The position numbers and the translations under genes were made by a program. DNA of 37,005 nt from Bacteroidota bacterium. GTDB lineage: Bacteria > Bacteroidota > Bacteroidia > UKL13-3. Below the pieces are notes generated by a model. The model was given only the letters and a program-made list of their open reading frames with translations, searched no databases and was not told the origin of the DNA. Numbering within the stretch: position 1 is the stretch's first letter; each line of letters starts with the position of its first letter. Below, piece by piece: positions 8,775 to 18,017 of this stretch. Location of the stretch: positions 1-37,005 of the forward strand of contig CANKQY010000017.1 in NCBI GenBank assembly GCA_947485745.1, written 5' to 3'.

Positions 8775-9536
8775 TTACTTTCTATGAATAATGCCTGGCA
8801 CAGGCTGTGCAGTAGGCATAACAATCATTTCATTGATATTTACATGCAACGGTCTACTTACAGCATAATAGATTGCATCAGCAATATCTGAAGCCAATAA
8901 ACTATCAAACCCTTGGTAGATTGCTTTTGCTTTCTCTTCATCACCATGGAAGCGAACAATAGAAAACTCAGTTTCCACTGCACCAGGATATATTCCTGTA
9001 ACACGAATGGGATACGAAGATAATTCAATGCGCATGGCCTTATTTAAGGCATCTACAGCAAACTTTGTTGCACAGTAAACATTTCCATTAGCATAAACCT
9101 CTTTACCGGCAATGCTGCTTATATTTACAATATAACCAGATTTGCGTTCAATCATACCAGGAATTACTTGCCTAGAAACAAACAACAAACCTTTAATATT
9201 GGTATCAATCATGGTTTCCCAATCATCCAATGAACCTTTGTCGATAGTACTTAAACCTGATGCTAAACCGGCATTATTAACCAATACATCAATGGCTTTA
9301 AAAGCATCGGGGATTTCTTCTATGGCCTTTCTAACATCTTCCTTCAAACGAATATCAAAAATAGCTGCATGAGATTGTGTTTGAAACTCGTTTTGAAGCC
9401 TATCTTGTAAAGCCTTTATTCTATTGGCTCTTCGGCCATTTAGGATTAGATTATATCCATTTTTTGCCAATAAAATTGCGGTGGCTTCACCAATTCCAGC
9501 ACTTGCTCCTGTAATAAAAGCTATTTTCTTGTTCAT
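8775..9536 (-). CDS. SDR family NADP-dependent oxidoreductase (YdfG-like)
   Basis: A 253-residue classical short-chain dehydrogenase/reductase: cofactor motif TGASAGIG (9-16), an NGRR basic pair after beta 2 (33-36) favouring NADP(H), NNAG (87-90), catalytic Ser141 with Tyr154 and Lys158 (YCATK), and the PGAVETEF loop after beta 6. The closest recognisable type is YdfG, the 3-hydroxy acid dehydrogenase / malonic semialdehyde reductase, but SDR substrates cannot be assigned from sequence alone. The gene is convergent with prfB (5 bases between stops) and divergent from the STAS-like gene. Confidence 0.88.
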   Translation of the reverse strand: MNKKIAFITGASAGIGEATAILLAKNGYNLILNGRRANRIKALQDRLQNEFQTQSHAAIFDIRLKEDVRKAIEEIPDAFKAIDVLVNNAGLASGLSTIDKGSLDDWETMIDTNIKGLLFVSRQVIPGMIERKSGYIVNISSIAGKEVYANGNVYCATKFAVDALNKAMRIELSSYPIRVTGIYPGAVETEFSIVRFHGDEEKAKAIYQGFDSLLASDIADAIYYAVSRPLHVNINEMIVMPTAQPVPGIIHRK

Positions 9537-9569
9537 TTTTTATATTTTCGAAAAACCTTCCATACAAAG

Positions 9570-9938
9570 ATGACAGATTCTAATGATAAAACCGAACATT
9601 ACTTAAAGTTCACCACAACTGCATCCAAACTAAATTTGGATCACATGCAAGCCTTGCTAAATGGGGCTCAAAATGAATTGGATCAAAACCAATGGCTTTA
9701 CTTTATTTTTGATATAAGCCAAGCAAGCCAAATTGATGCGGATGCTATCTTATCTTTGCAAGAAATTAATGACGATCTATTGGCAAAAAATGGACTCTTG
9801 ATTTGCGTTCATGAAAGTAGTGAAATGATGGCTATGTTTGAAGAAAATCAATTGCTATTGTTACCAACAGAAAGTGAGGCAATAGAATACATTTATATGG
9901 ATCAACTTGAAAAACAATTTTTAGAAGATAGTGAATAA
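9570..9938 (+). CDS. STAS-like (anti-anti-sigma fold) small protein
   Basis: A 122-residue cytoplasmic protein. A strand WLYFIFDIS, the segment QIDADAILSLQEINDDL and a strand GLLICVHESS follow the STAS-domain order (beta, conserved turn, helix, beta). In anti-sigma factor antagonists the turn carries a phosphorylatable Ser (D-S-S/T-G); here it is Asp-Ala-Asp-Ala, so phosphorylation control is unlikely. The C-terminus is acidic. The stop is six bases before the RNase Z start, so the two are co-transcribed. The fold call is moderate and the function is unknown. Confidence 0.6.
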   Translation: MTDSNDKTEHYLKFTTTASKLNLDHMQALLNGAQNELDQNQWLYFIFDISQASQIDADAILSLQEINDDLLAKNGLLICVHESSEMMAMFEENQLLLLPTESEAIEYIYMDQLEKQFLEDSE

Positions 9939-9944
9939 TTAATA

Positions 9945-10859
9945 ATGGCATTTGAAGTTACCATATTAGGAAATAGTTCCGCATCACCAACAATTAATAG
10001 GCATCCCAGTAGTCAGTATATAAATATATGCGAACACCACCTACTTGTTGATTGCGGAGAAGGCACACAAATGCAATTGCAGCGATACAAAATTAAGAAG
10101 TCAAAAATATCGCATATATTTATAAGTCATGTTCATGGCGACCATATTCTTGGCCTACCAGGATTATTGCTTTCAATGAATTTAATGAAGCATGAGCAAG
10201 CAGTAAATGTTTATGGGCCAAAAGAATTATTTGAAATCTTAGCTATTTTTTTCAAACATTCTGAAACAGACTTTTCATTTCCATTAAATTACCATGTGGT
10301 TGATCCGAGTGAGAAATCGGTGGTAATGGAAAACCTATATTTTAGTGTAAAGTCATTTCCGTTGTATCATAGAATTCCTACTATTGGTTATTTCTTTGAG
10401 GAAAGAGCCACACTCAAAAAATTAAATTTAGAAGCTTGCCAAAAGCATAAAATTCCATTTACTTATTTTAACAACATTAAAATGGGTAAAGATTATAATT
10501 TACCCGATGGAAATAGAATTAGGAATGAAGAATTAACTTTTCCATCTACCAGGCCAATTTCTTATGCCTATTGTTCGGATACGATTTACGATGAACGCGT
10601 AATAAAAGCTATATATGAGGCAGATTATTTGTACCATGAGGCTACGTTTATGCACGACAAATTGGAAAGGGCAATTGAAACCATGCATACCACAGCCAAA
10701 CAAGCTGGTATGGTGGCAACTCAAGCAAAAGTAAACGAGTTGTTAATTGGCCATTTTTCATCGAGGTACGAGGACCTAACACCATTGCTGGAAGAGGCTA
10801 AAAGTGAGTTTAAAAACACCAGGCTAGCCATTGAAGGAACAACCTTCGTATTAGAATAA
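9945..10859 (+). CDS. rnz: Ribonuclease Z
   Basis: A 304-residue metallo-beta-lactamase-fold endonuclease that trims the 3' end of tRNA precursors. The zinc motif HVHGDH is at 62-67; further ligands are expected at the Asp of YCSDTIYD and the His of LIGHFSSRY near the C-terminus. LGNSSASPTINRHPSSQY and VDCGEGTQMQLQRYKI are characteristic of RNase Z, and the length matches the bacterial family. Translation starts six bases after the STAS-like gene. Confidence 0.95.
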   Translation: MAFEVTILGNSSASPTINRHPSSQYINICEHHLLVDCGEGTQMQLQRYKIKKSKISHIFISHVHGDHILGLPGLLLSMNLMKHEQAVNVYGPKELFEILAIFFKHSETDFSFPLNYHVVDPSEKSVVMENLYFSVKSFPLYHRIPTIGYFFEERATLKKLNLEACQKHKIPFTYFNNIKMGKDYNLPDGNRIRNEELTFPSTRPISYAYCSDTIYDERVIKAIYEADYLYHEATFMHDKLERAIETMHTTAKQAGMVATQAKVNELLIGHFSSRYEDLTPLLEEAKSEFKNTRLAIEGTTFVLE

Positions 10860-10903
10860 TATCCCTTAGAAAATTTATTTATACTGTTCAATTACATTTA
10901 TAC

Positions 10904-11776
10904 ATGCAAAGCTTTACACCCAAAAATTGGCAAGAATATGAGTTACTTGATTGTGGCAATTTTGAAAAACTGGAACGTTTTGGTTCAGTCATTATTAGGC
11001 GACCAGAACCACAGGCTTTATGGGACAAATCATGGGATGAAATTGAATGGAAAAAGCTAACTGATATTACTTTTAAACAAAAAGGGAGTCATGCCGGAGA
11101 ATGGATTAACCCTAAGAAAAAACACACCAAATGGCATTTGCCCTATCAAACTAGGGAATATGAATTAAAATTTAATTTATCTCTTACCTCTTTTAAACAC
11201 GTTGGTATTTTCCCAGAGCAAGCTGCAAATTGGGATTATATTTATGATCATTTAAAAGGGATGGAAGCCCCAAAATTTCTGAACCTGTTTGCTTATACAG
11301 GTGGCGCAAGTATTGCTGCAAAAGCAGCTGGAGCTGATGTTACCCATGTTGATTCAATTAAACAAGTGATTAGCTGGAGTAAGGAAAACATGGAATCTTC
11401 AAAATTAGATAATATTCGTTGGGTGGTGGAAGATGCAATGAAATTTGTAAAACGTGAGGTAAAGCGAGGCAAAACTTATCATGGAATCATTCTTGATCCT
11501 CCCGCCTATGGCATAGGAACAAATGGGGAGAGATGGCAATTAGAGGAAAGTATCAATGAATTGCTAAAAGACATAGCACTATTGCTTGATCCAAAAGAAC
11601 ACTTTCTAATATTGAATGTTTATTCGTTGGGATTAAGTGCGTTATTGGTTCAAAATTTAGTGAAACAAAATTTCAATAAAGTAACAAATTTAGAAAATGG
11701 AGAACTCTATTTGCAGGCTAAATCTGGCATTCAGTTGCCACTTGGAATTTTGGCGAGGTATCATTACAAAGCATAA
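10904..11776 (+). CDS. Class I SAM-dependent methyltransferase (RlmI/RlmK-like)
   Basis: A 290-residue protein with a Rossmann-type methyltransferase domain in its second half. Motif I is FLNLFAYTGGASIAAKAAG, an acidic residue after beta 2 (VTHVDS) should hold SAM, and motif IV is LDPPAYG, seen in base-methylating enzymes. The N-terminal half (basic, Trp-rich) probably binds RNA. It resembles the C-terminal domain of the 23S rRNA cytosine/guanine methyltransferases RlmI/RlmK; the exact target is unknown. It follows rnz on the same strand after 44 bases and may be part of that RNA-processing unit. Confidence 0.8.
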   Translation: MQSFTPKNWQEYELLDCGNFEKLERFGSVIIRRPEPQALWDKSWDEIEWKKLTDITFKQKGSHAGEWINPKKKHTKWHLPYQTREYELKFNLSLTSFKHVGIFPEQAANWDYIYDHLKGMEAPKFLNLFAYTGGASIAAKAAGADVTHVDSIKQVISWSKENMESSKLDNIRWVVEDAMKFVKREVKRGKTYHGIILDPPAYGIGTNGERWQLEESINELLKDIALLLDPKEHFLILNVYSLGLSALLVQNLVKQNFNKVTNLENGELYLQAKSGIQLPLGILARYHYKA

Positions 11777-11787
11777 ATTTGTCAAAT

Positions 11788-11816
11788 AAAAAAGCATCAA
11801 AATTTGCGGCTTTTTA
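11788..11816 (+). terminator. Weak terminator-like hairpin after the methyltransferase gene
   Basis: AAAAAGC and GCTTTTT can pair across a 13-base loop, followed by more T. The stem has only two G-C pairs, so the call is tentative. It lies between convergent genes. Confidence 0.35.
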
Positions 11817-11843
11817 TTTCTTTCATTTTCAAAAAATATCAGG

Positions 11844-12590
11844 TTAAACTTTGTACTTCTTTTTTATTTGAAAGAAATAACTCCTGCTAATTTCAAATGG
11901 TTTTTCAATACCTTTCAAAAACAACCTTCCGGTATCATTAGTCCATTTTTCAATTTTGGCAACATTTAAAATATTGATGACACTCGACCTATGAATTTGA
12001 ATAAATACATCACTTGGTAAGCGATTATCCCAATTTTTAATAGAATTATAAGTAATACTTAATTTCCCATCGGTCATGTATATTTTGGTGTAATTACCAA
12101 AAGCCTCAATGTAATTGATATCTTGAATTTTGATAAAAGTTAATTTATTATCAAAATTTAATAAGATAATTTGATCTGGTTTAAAACGCTCAGCTGTATC
12201 TGAATTAGACATTGCTTTTGCATTTTTATTTAATTCTATAACACGATCAATTGCCTTTTTTAACCTGTCACTACTAATTGGCTTAAGAATATAATCTACA
12301 ACATTTAATTCAAATGCTTTGATAGCAAAATCTGGTTGCGAGGAAATGAAAATAATCTTTGGTTCGCAGGTTATTTCATTTAATAAATCTATAGATGTTA
12401 ATCCATTTAAATCAATATCTAAAAAAACTAAATCAGGTTTTGTTGAATTAATAAGCTCCCTAGCTGATTCATAATCTGAAGCCTCACCTACAATTTCAAT
12501 AATAGAAAAATCATCTAAAACCTTTTTTAGCGTAGCTCTCATCATGTCCACATCATCTATTAAAACTGACCTTATTCTATCTTTTGCCAT
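11844..12590 (-). CDS. LytTR-family response regulator (orphan)
   Basis: A 248-residue two-domain regulator. The receiver domain (about 6-122) keeps the acidic pair D12-D13, the phosphoacceptor D58 (DLVFLDIDLNG) and the switch lysine K103 (YILKP). A LytTR DNA-binding domain (about 145-248) follows, with FIKIQDINYIEAFGNYTKI and FIQIHRSSVINI. Such regulators are normally paired with a membrane LytS/YehU-like histidine kinase, but none is adjacent, so the partner is elsewhere. The next minus-strand gene upstream, lysS, is 182 bases away and functionally unrelated. Confidence 0.93.
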   Translation of the reverse strand: MAKDRIRSVLIDDVDMMRATLKKVLDDFSIIEIVGEASDYESARELINSTKPDLVFLDIDLNGLTSIDLLNEITCEPKIIFISSQPDFAIKAFELNVVDYILKPISSDRLKKAIDRVIELNKNAKAMSNSDTAERFKPDQIILLNFDNKLTFIKIQDINYIEAFGNYTKIYMTDGKLSITYNSIKNWDNRLPSDVFIQIHRSSVINILNVAKIEKWTNDTGRLFLKGIEKPFEISRSYFFQIKKKYKV

Positions 12591-12772
12591 AATTTGAAAT
12601 TTATTTTTGGGTGTGCCATAAATTATTAATGCCCAAATAATTTAGTAATTAATGTAAAATTAAGTGCTTAGCCACTAAAAAAGTATATTTTAATTTACCA
12701 AGCATAAAATAATATGATTATCAGGCATTTAATAATAATATGTATCTACATTAATGTTTAGCTTAGTTTTAT

Positions 12773-14320
12773 TTATTCGGTTACCTGTTCATTTTTATTG
12801 TTTACCTCTGGTCGCATTTGCGGAAAAAACAATACATCTTGAATAGATACTTGATTGGTCATTAGCATGCATAAACGATCTATGCCAATTCCTATTCCAG
12901 CGGTTGGAGGCATTCCATATTCTAAAGCTCTTAAAAAATCGTGGTCGATAAACATTGCCTCCTCATCTCCCCTTTCCATTAATTTTACCTGTTCTTCAAA
13001 TCTTTCTCTTTGATCAATTGGGTCGTTTAACTCTGTGTAGGCATTGGCTATTTCCTTTCCATTAACCATTAATTCAAAACGCTCTACTAAGCCTTCAATT
13101 GAGCGATGCTTTTTGGTGAGTGGACTCATTTCAATTGGATAATCGATGATGAAAGTTGGTTGAATGAAATTACCCTCACATTTTTCACTAAAAATCTCAT
13201 CAATTAATTTTCCTTTTCCAATATTGGCATCAACCTCAATATGCAATTTCTTGCATACTTCTCTTAACTCCCCCTCACCCATTATACTTACATCAATGCC
13301 AGTATATTCTTTAATAGCATCAAATATAGATATTCGCTTAAATGGTGCTTTAAAGTTTAATGTACCTTCACCCATTTTTACTTCTGTGGTTCCATGTAAA
13401 TCTAAGGCTACTTTTTCAAGCATTTTTTCGGTAAAGTCCATCATCCAGAAATAGTCTTTATAGGCTACATAAAACTCCAAGATTGTAAATTCTGGGTTAT
13501 GGGTTTTATCCATACCTTCATTTCTGAAATTACGGCTAAATTCATACACCCAATCAAAGCCACCTACAATCAATCTTTTTAAGTAAAGCTCATTGGCGAT
13601 TCTCAAATAAAATGGAACATCAAGGGCATTGTGGTGAGTAATGAATGGTTTTGCCAGAGCGCCACCTGGAATATTTTGCAATACAGGAGTATCCACTTCT
13701 AAGGCGCCATGGTTATTCAAGAAATCTCTGATGGTGCGAATCATTTGTGACCGCTTTTGAAAAGTTTCTTTTACATGAGGGTTTACAATCAAATCGGCAT
13801 AGCGCTGACGATACCTAAATTCGGGATCAGTAACGGCATCAAAAGTTTCGCCTTCCTTTTCTTTCACAATAGGAAGTGGGTGTAAAGCTTTAGAGAGCAA
13901 TACTACCGACTTAGCATGAATAGATATTTCTCCCGTTTTGGTAGTAAAAACAAATCCTTTAATTCCAATAATATCTCCTATATCAAATAACTTTTTAAAC
14001 ACAATATCATAGTACGACTTGTCTTCACCCGGACAAATATCGTCTCTTCTGATATATATTTGAACCTTGCCTGCATCATCTTGGATCACCACAAAATTGG
14101 CTTTTCCCATATCGCGTACGCTCATTATTCTGCCGGCAATACTGATGTCCTTCCATTTATCGTTTTCAACATCTATCGCATAATCGGCCCTTACAGCTGT
14201 TGAAGTTACATTTACCTCAAACGACTCAGGTGGATATGCATTAATGCCCATCTGAGTAAGTTCAACTAACTTTTGCCTACGAATTCTTTCAGGCTCACTA
14301 TATTGATTCAAGTTTTCCAT
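12773..14320 (-). CDS. lysS: Lysyl-tRNA synthetase, class II
   Basis: A 515-residue enzyme charging tRNA-Lys. An N-terminal OB-fold anticodon-binding domain (about 55-160, with ISIAGRIMSVRDMGKANFVV) is followed by the class II core: motif 1 near RYRQRYADLIVNPHV, motif 2 EFSRNFRNEGMDKTHNPEF and motif 3 GMPPTAGIGIGIDRLCMLMT. The C-terminal pattern VLFFPQMRP is typical of bacterial LysS. The ATG at 14320 gives the expected N-terminus. Confidence 0.97.
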   Translation of the reverse strand: MENLNQYSEPERIRRQKLVELTQMGINAYPPESFEVNVTSTAVRADYAIDVENDKWKDISIAGRIMSVRDMGKANFVVIQDDAGKVQIYIRRDDICPGEDKSYYDIVFKKLFDIGDIIGIKGFVFTTKTGEISIHAKSVVLLSKALHPLPIVKEKEGETFDAVTDPEFRYRQRYADLIVNPHVKETFQKRSQMIRTIRDFLNNHGALEVDTPVLQNIPGGALAKPFITHHNALDVPFYLRIANELYLKRLIVGGFDWVYEFSRNFRNEGMDKTHNPEFTILEFYVAYKDYFWMMDFTEKMLEKVALDLHGTTEVKMGEGTLNFKAPFKRISIFDAIKEYTGIDVSIMGEGELREVCKKLHIEVDANIGKGKLIDEIFSEKCEGNFIQPTFIIDYPIEMSPLTKKHRSIEGLVERFELMVNGKEIANAYTELNDPIDQRERFEEQVKLMERGDEEAMFIDHDFLRALEYGMPPTAGIGIGIDRLCMLMTNQVSIQDVLFFPQMRPEVNNKNEQVTE

Positions 14321-14503
14321 ATATAGCGCGAAAATAAGAAAAGGGAATGACCATTAAAACTAAACTTTTCAGAAAGCCTTTAATTTTAAAAAAAAGTAAA
14401 CAATAAAGTTGGTAACTGACCCAGCATTTGCACTTCATATTCCCTGCCATTACAAGGCTGTTCATCAGTAAAAATAAATAAAATAAAGCACCTGATACTG
14501 CAC

Positions 14504-15994
14504 TTATTTTTTCACCCTCATTATCCCAGCCTTAGCTTTTTGATTAATGCTTTGTTCATAATCAAAATTACTATACTCGCTCACTTTTTCATAATATAAT
14601 TTTGCCACGTTAGGATATTTCAGTTCCTCATAAATTAAGCCTAATTGCAAACACGAATTGGGTAATAAATAAGAATTTATCCCCACCCCAAATTCCAGGC
14701 ATTTCTTATAACTCACAATTGCATCTGCAAACTTTCCTTGTTCCTGAAATATCCTCGCCTGCCGGTATTTCCAGTCCAATAATTGAAAATTACTTTTTAA
14801 TGAATTCGTGTTTAGGTTGAGTAAAATTTGGTTCGACCGGATTAAATATCCTCCATCAAAAAGCAACCTTGCTCTCATTAAATCGGTGGAGGGGTAAACG
14901 CCAACTTTGATATCATTTCTCAATAACTTAGCCTCAGAACCAGGTTCCTTGGTATTTTTCTCCATCAAGCCAATGTAAGTAATAAACTTTGAGGTATCGG
15001 ATTGCAGCCAACTAATCCAAGCCAATTTTTGATACGCTTCTTTATACGAGGACTTTGTAACGCTAAAAGTTAAATACTTTTTGTACCAAATAGCAGCTGA
15101 AAAATCAAGCTGATGTATGAGGTATTCGCCCATTAAAAAATCCAAATAATGAATTTGTTCATAGGAAGAATCATTTGGCCTGTTTTTAAGTGTTTGTAAA
15201 GCAATCTCATTTTCACCGCATTTACCGGCCACATAGGCCCTCATATAACATTGAATTAAATTTTGCTCATAATTCTTACATTTATCCTTGTAAAATTCCC
15301 AAGCCAGGTTTTTGTTTGAACCAAAATTTAATTGAATGAGCGTATAATAAATCAAAGATTGTTGCTTCTCAATTAATGGTTCATTTGCATAACTATCGAT
15401 GTAATGAGTCAGTATGCCCAAGCCTTTTTCAAAATCACCTTCTAAACCAACCACATTTACCACCCACATGTATTGCTTTGGAAAGGTTCCAATGATCGAC
15501 ATTAATACGCCAAGTTCTTTTTTATGACTTAGGAAACTTGGAAACTTACTTTCATTTTGATTGATTTCTTGATAAGCAGTTCTAAAATCCCAAGCAGAAG
15601 ACAAATATTCATTAAAAGCACCCTTTATAAGCGCATTTTGCAGGTGAATGCTCCCTTTATAAAATAGCCTATATGGAGAGCTTTCTGGCAATTCTTGAAT
15701 TTTTAATAAGGTAGCTGCAGCTGATTTTTCAAATTCTTCCAGCAATTTTTTATCTTGCTGAACCATTATGTGGTAAAAATTAGAATAATGCAATAGAAAA
15801 TGTGCCGCTATGTTGGCTGGATGAATGGCTATTTCTGCCTTAAAAATTGTATTGGCTTTTTGCAGCCTCAGGCAACTTAAGTGCTTTTGCCCCTCATTTA
15901 GTTGTGCATTGTAATCTACAAAGGCTGCCTGAACCAAAGAAAAAGGTAGGAGGAAAATAAGTGATAATAATAACCTAATCTGATAGTGCTTCAT
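14504..15994 (-). CDS. Secreted TPR-repeat protein, function unknown
   Basis: A 496-residue protein with an N-terminal signal peptide (about 1-23, LLLSLIFLLPFSLVQAA). The rest is helical and rich in TPR-like pairs, clearest near the C-terminus (QARIFQEQGKFADAIVSYKK; LQLGLIYEELKYPNVAKLYY). TPR proteins usually hold other proteins together, and periplasmic examples are frequent in Bacteroidota. No enzymatic motif is seen. It stands alone between lysS and the zinc-ribbon gene. Confidence 0.75.
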   Translation of the reverse strand: MKHYQIRLLLSLIFLLPFSLVQAAFVDYNAQLNEGQKHLSCLRLQKANTIFKAEIAIHPANIAAHFLLHYSNFYHIMVQQDKKLLEEFEKSAAATLLKIQELPESSPYRLFYKGSIHLQNALIKGAFNEYLSSAWDFRTAYQEINQNESKFPSFLSHKKELGVLMSIIGTFPKQYMWVVNVVGLEGDFEKGLGILTHYIDSYANEPLIEKQQSLIYYTLIQLNFGSNKNLAWEFYKDKCKNYEQNLIQCYMRAYVAGKCGENEIALQTLKNRPNDSSYEQIHYLDFLMGEYLIHQLDFSAAIWYKKYLTFSVTKSSYKEAYQKLAWISWLQSDTSKFITYIGLMEKNTKEPGSEAKLLRNDIKVGVYPSTDLMRARLLFDGGYLIRSNQILLNLNTNSLKSNFQLLDWKYRQARIFQEQGKFADAIVSYKKCLEFGVGINSYLLPNSCLQLGLIYEELKYPNVAKLYYEKVSEYSNFDYEQSINQKAKAGIMRVKK

Positions 15995-16061
15995 AGAACC
16001 TAAATATACGCTTAAGGTTTAAGCAAATGTTGGGTTAATTTGCTTTAATTTCTACAAAGGT

Positions 16062-16092
16062 ATAAAAAAAAGGCCACCCAAGGGTGGCCTTT
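16062..16092 (-). terminator. Rho-independent terminator of the Nif3 / zinc-ribbon operon
   Basis: On the minus strand, a GC-rich stem (AGGCCACCC pairing with GGGTGGCCT, 16071-16090) is followed by a run of eight T, four bases after the zinc-ribbon gene stop. This is a textbook intrinsic terminator. Confidence 0.9.
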
Positions 16093-16095
16093 AAA

Positions 16096-16860
16096 TTAAC
16101 TTTTAAAATCTGCTGATACTTCCTCTGCCAACAAGGCATCTGTAAGCACCCTACCGCAATTTTCGCAAACTATTATCTTTTTGCGTTGTTTAATATCGCT
16201 CTGTCTTTGAGGCGGTATACCTGCATAACAACCACTGCAACTTTCACGCTCAATAGTTGCCACACCAATACCATTTTTAACGCTTTTACGAATTCTATCA
16301 TAAGAATGAACCAAACGCTCATCAGACACTTTCACAGCACTGGCACGAACTTTCATTAATTCATCTTCTTCTTTCTGAGTTTCGGCAACTATATTATCTA
16401 ACTCAGCCTTCTTATTCTTTAAATCAGCAATTCTACCATCGGCTTCTGCCTTTAAGGTATCAATGCTTAATTTCTTTTGATCAATATCAAACTGAATATT
16501 CTTGATTCTTTTCTCTAAAGCTTGTTGCTCAAGTCCTTGAATTTCAATTTCTTTATTCAAAGCATCAAACTCTCTGTTGTTTTTAACATTGTCTAACTGT
16601 TTCTCATACTTTTTAACCAAAGCTTTGGCATCAGTAATTTTGCCTTTGTTAGCAGAAATAGACTCTTCCATTTTCTTAACCTCCTCTAATAGGTTCTTCA
16701 ATCTGGTTTCTTGACCAACGATTTCATCTTCCAAATCACTCACTTCAATTGGTAATTCACCTCTGATAGCGGTTAATTTGTTGATTTTAGAATCGATTAA
16801 TTGCAGCTTATATAAAGCTTTTAATTTTTGTTCTATGCTAATTTCTGCAGCTACTGCCAT
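16096..16860 (-). CDS. Coiled-coil C4 zinc-ribbon protein (CT398/PF02591 type)
   Basis: A 254-residue protein: a long charged helical hairpin / coiled coil (about 8-180, heptads of Leu/Ile with Lys/Glu) followed by a zinc ribbon with CSGC (about 208-211) and CENC (about 232-235). This matches the family of Chlamydia CT398 and mycobacterial Rv2229c, thought to bind nucleic acid or secretion partners. It starts three bases after the Nif3-like gene, an adjacency seen in many phyla, which suggests a shared but still undefined role. Confidence 0.88.
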   Translation of the reverse strand: MAVAAEISIEQKLKALYKLQLIDSKINKLTAIRGELPIEVSDLEDEIVGQETRLKNLLEEVKKMEESISANKGKITDAKALVKKYEKQLDNVKNNREFDALNKEIEIQGLEQQALEKRIKNIQFDIDQKKLSIDTLKAEADGRIADLKNKKAELDNIVAETQKEEDELMKVRASAVKVSDERLVHSYDRIRKSVKNGIGVATIERESCSGCYAGIPPQRQSDIKQRKKIIVCENCGRVLTDALLAEEVSADFKS

Positions 16861-16863
16861 AAT

Positions 16864-17961
16864 TTAATAATAATTAACCGGGTTAGTATCGATTTTTGAT
16901 AAAAGGATTGCAAAAGTAGGAAATTTTTTGGTAATCATTTCACTAATTAATGATTTAGTGAAATTTTCGCTCTCATAATGACCAATATCAGCTATCATCA
17001 GGTGATTTTCGGCATCAAAAAATTCGTGGTATTTAAAATCTGCACTCACAAAAGCATCTGCACCTTGCTGAATTGCCTTTTTTAGCAGAAAACTACCTGC
17101 GCCACCACAAACTGCTATCTTACTGATATTCTTCTCTTTAATATTTGTGTACCTGATTACTCTCAATTCCATTTTTTCTTTCAGGTAAGCTAAAAAAGTG
17201 CTTTGATCCATTGGTTTAGGCAAGTTTCCTATTAAGCCTGAACCAATTTCTTGGTTTTCATTGAGTAAATAAAACAGATCGTAGGCAACTTCTTCGTATG
17301 GATGAGCCAATTGGAGTGCGTGAATGATTTTACTTGATAAATGAGCTGGCAAAATCACTTCTATGCGCGTTTCTGTCTCTAAATGCCTTTGCCCAATTTC
17401 TCCCAAGAATGGCTTGGCCAAATTATTCGCTTTAAAGCTGCCTTCACCAATCAGCGAGAAAGAACAATCACTGTAATTGCCAATATTTCCTGCACCAGCC
17501 TCAAAAAGGGCATTTTTAATCTGCTCGGCATGTTGTTGGGGAGCATAAGTGACCAATTTTTGGATGCTTCCTGGTTTTTTATCTAAAATTTTTGTTTGGT
17601 TCAAACCGAGTTTTTCTGCAATTTTTGCATTTACACCATGAATTACATTGTCTAAATTGGTATGAATGGCATAAATGGAAATGTTATTTTTAATTGCCAG
17701 AATAATTGTTCTCTCAACATAATTATTACCATTGAGTTTTTTAATGCCCCCAAAAATAATTGGGTGATGCGCAATAACCAGGTTGCAATTATTTTGAATT
17801 GCTTCTTCAATAACCTCTTCTGTGCAATCGAGCGCTACCAAAGCTTTTGTAATTTCTGTTTGATCCGAACCTACTAATAATCCAGCATTATCGTAGGATT
17901 CTTGGTAGGCTAAAGGAGCCATCTGCTCTAAATAATTGGTCAGTTCTTTAATTTTCATCAT
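16864..17961 (-). CDS. Nif3-like dinuclear metal centre protein (YbgI/YqfO family)
   Basis: A 365-residue member of the Nif3/DUF34 family. The metal-binding His pair is in NLVIAHHPIIFGG (H65-H66), with further ligands expected at HTNLD (about 101) and near the C-terminus at DIGHYESE. The central insertion (about 135-230) is the CutA-like domain seen in longer YqfO-type members. The family is often mislabelled GTP cyclohydrolase I type 2; its function is unsettled. It is co-transcribed with the downstream zinc-ribbon gene. The protein could begin at either of two adjacent Met codons. Confidence 0.92.
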   Translation of the reverse strand: MMKIKELTNYLEQMAPLAYQESYDNAGLLVGSDQTEITKALVALDCTEEVIEEAIQNNCNLVIAHHPIIFGGIKKLNGNNYVERTIILAIKNNISIYAIHTNLDNVIHGVNAKIAEKLGLNQTKILDKKPGSIQKLVTYAPQQHAEQIKNALFEAGAGNIGNYSDCSFSLIGEGSFKANNLAKPFLGEIGQRHLETETRIEVILPAHLSSKIIHALQLAHPYEEVAYDLFYLLNENQEIGSGLIGNLPKPMDQSTFLAYLKEKMELRVIRYTNIKEKNISKIAVCGGAGSFLLKKAIQQGADAFVSADFKYHEFFDAENHLMIADIGHYESENFTKSLISEMITKKFPTFAILLSKIDTNPVNYY

Positions 17962-18017
17962 AGTTCATATCTGTGCTATTTTTAGGTTCAAACAGGAGCC
18001 TAAAATGAGCTGTAAGT

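Noticed and set aside
14321-14460. Minus-strand frame starting MNSLVMAGNMKCKC and overlapping the lysS start
   Set aside because: It overlaps the well-supported lysS start in another frame and shows no protein-like pattern.
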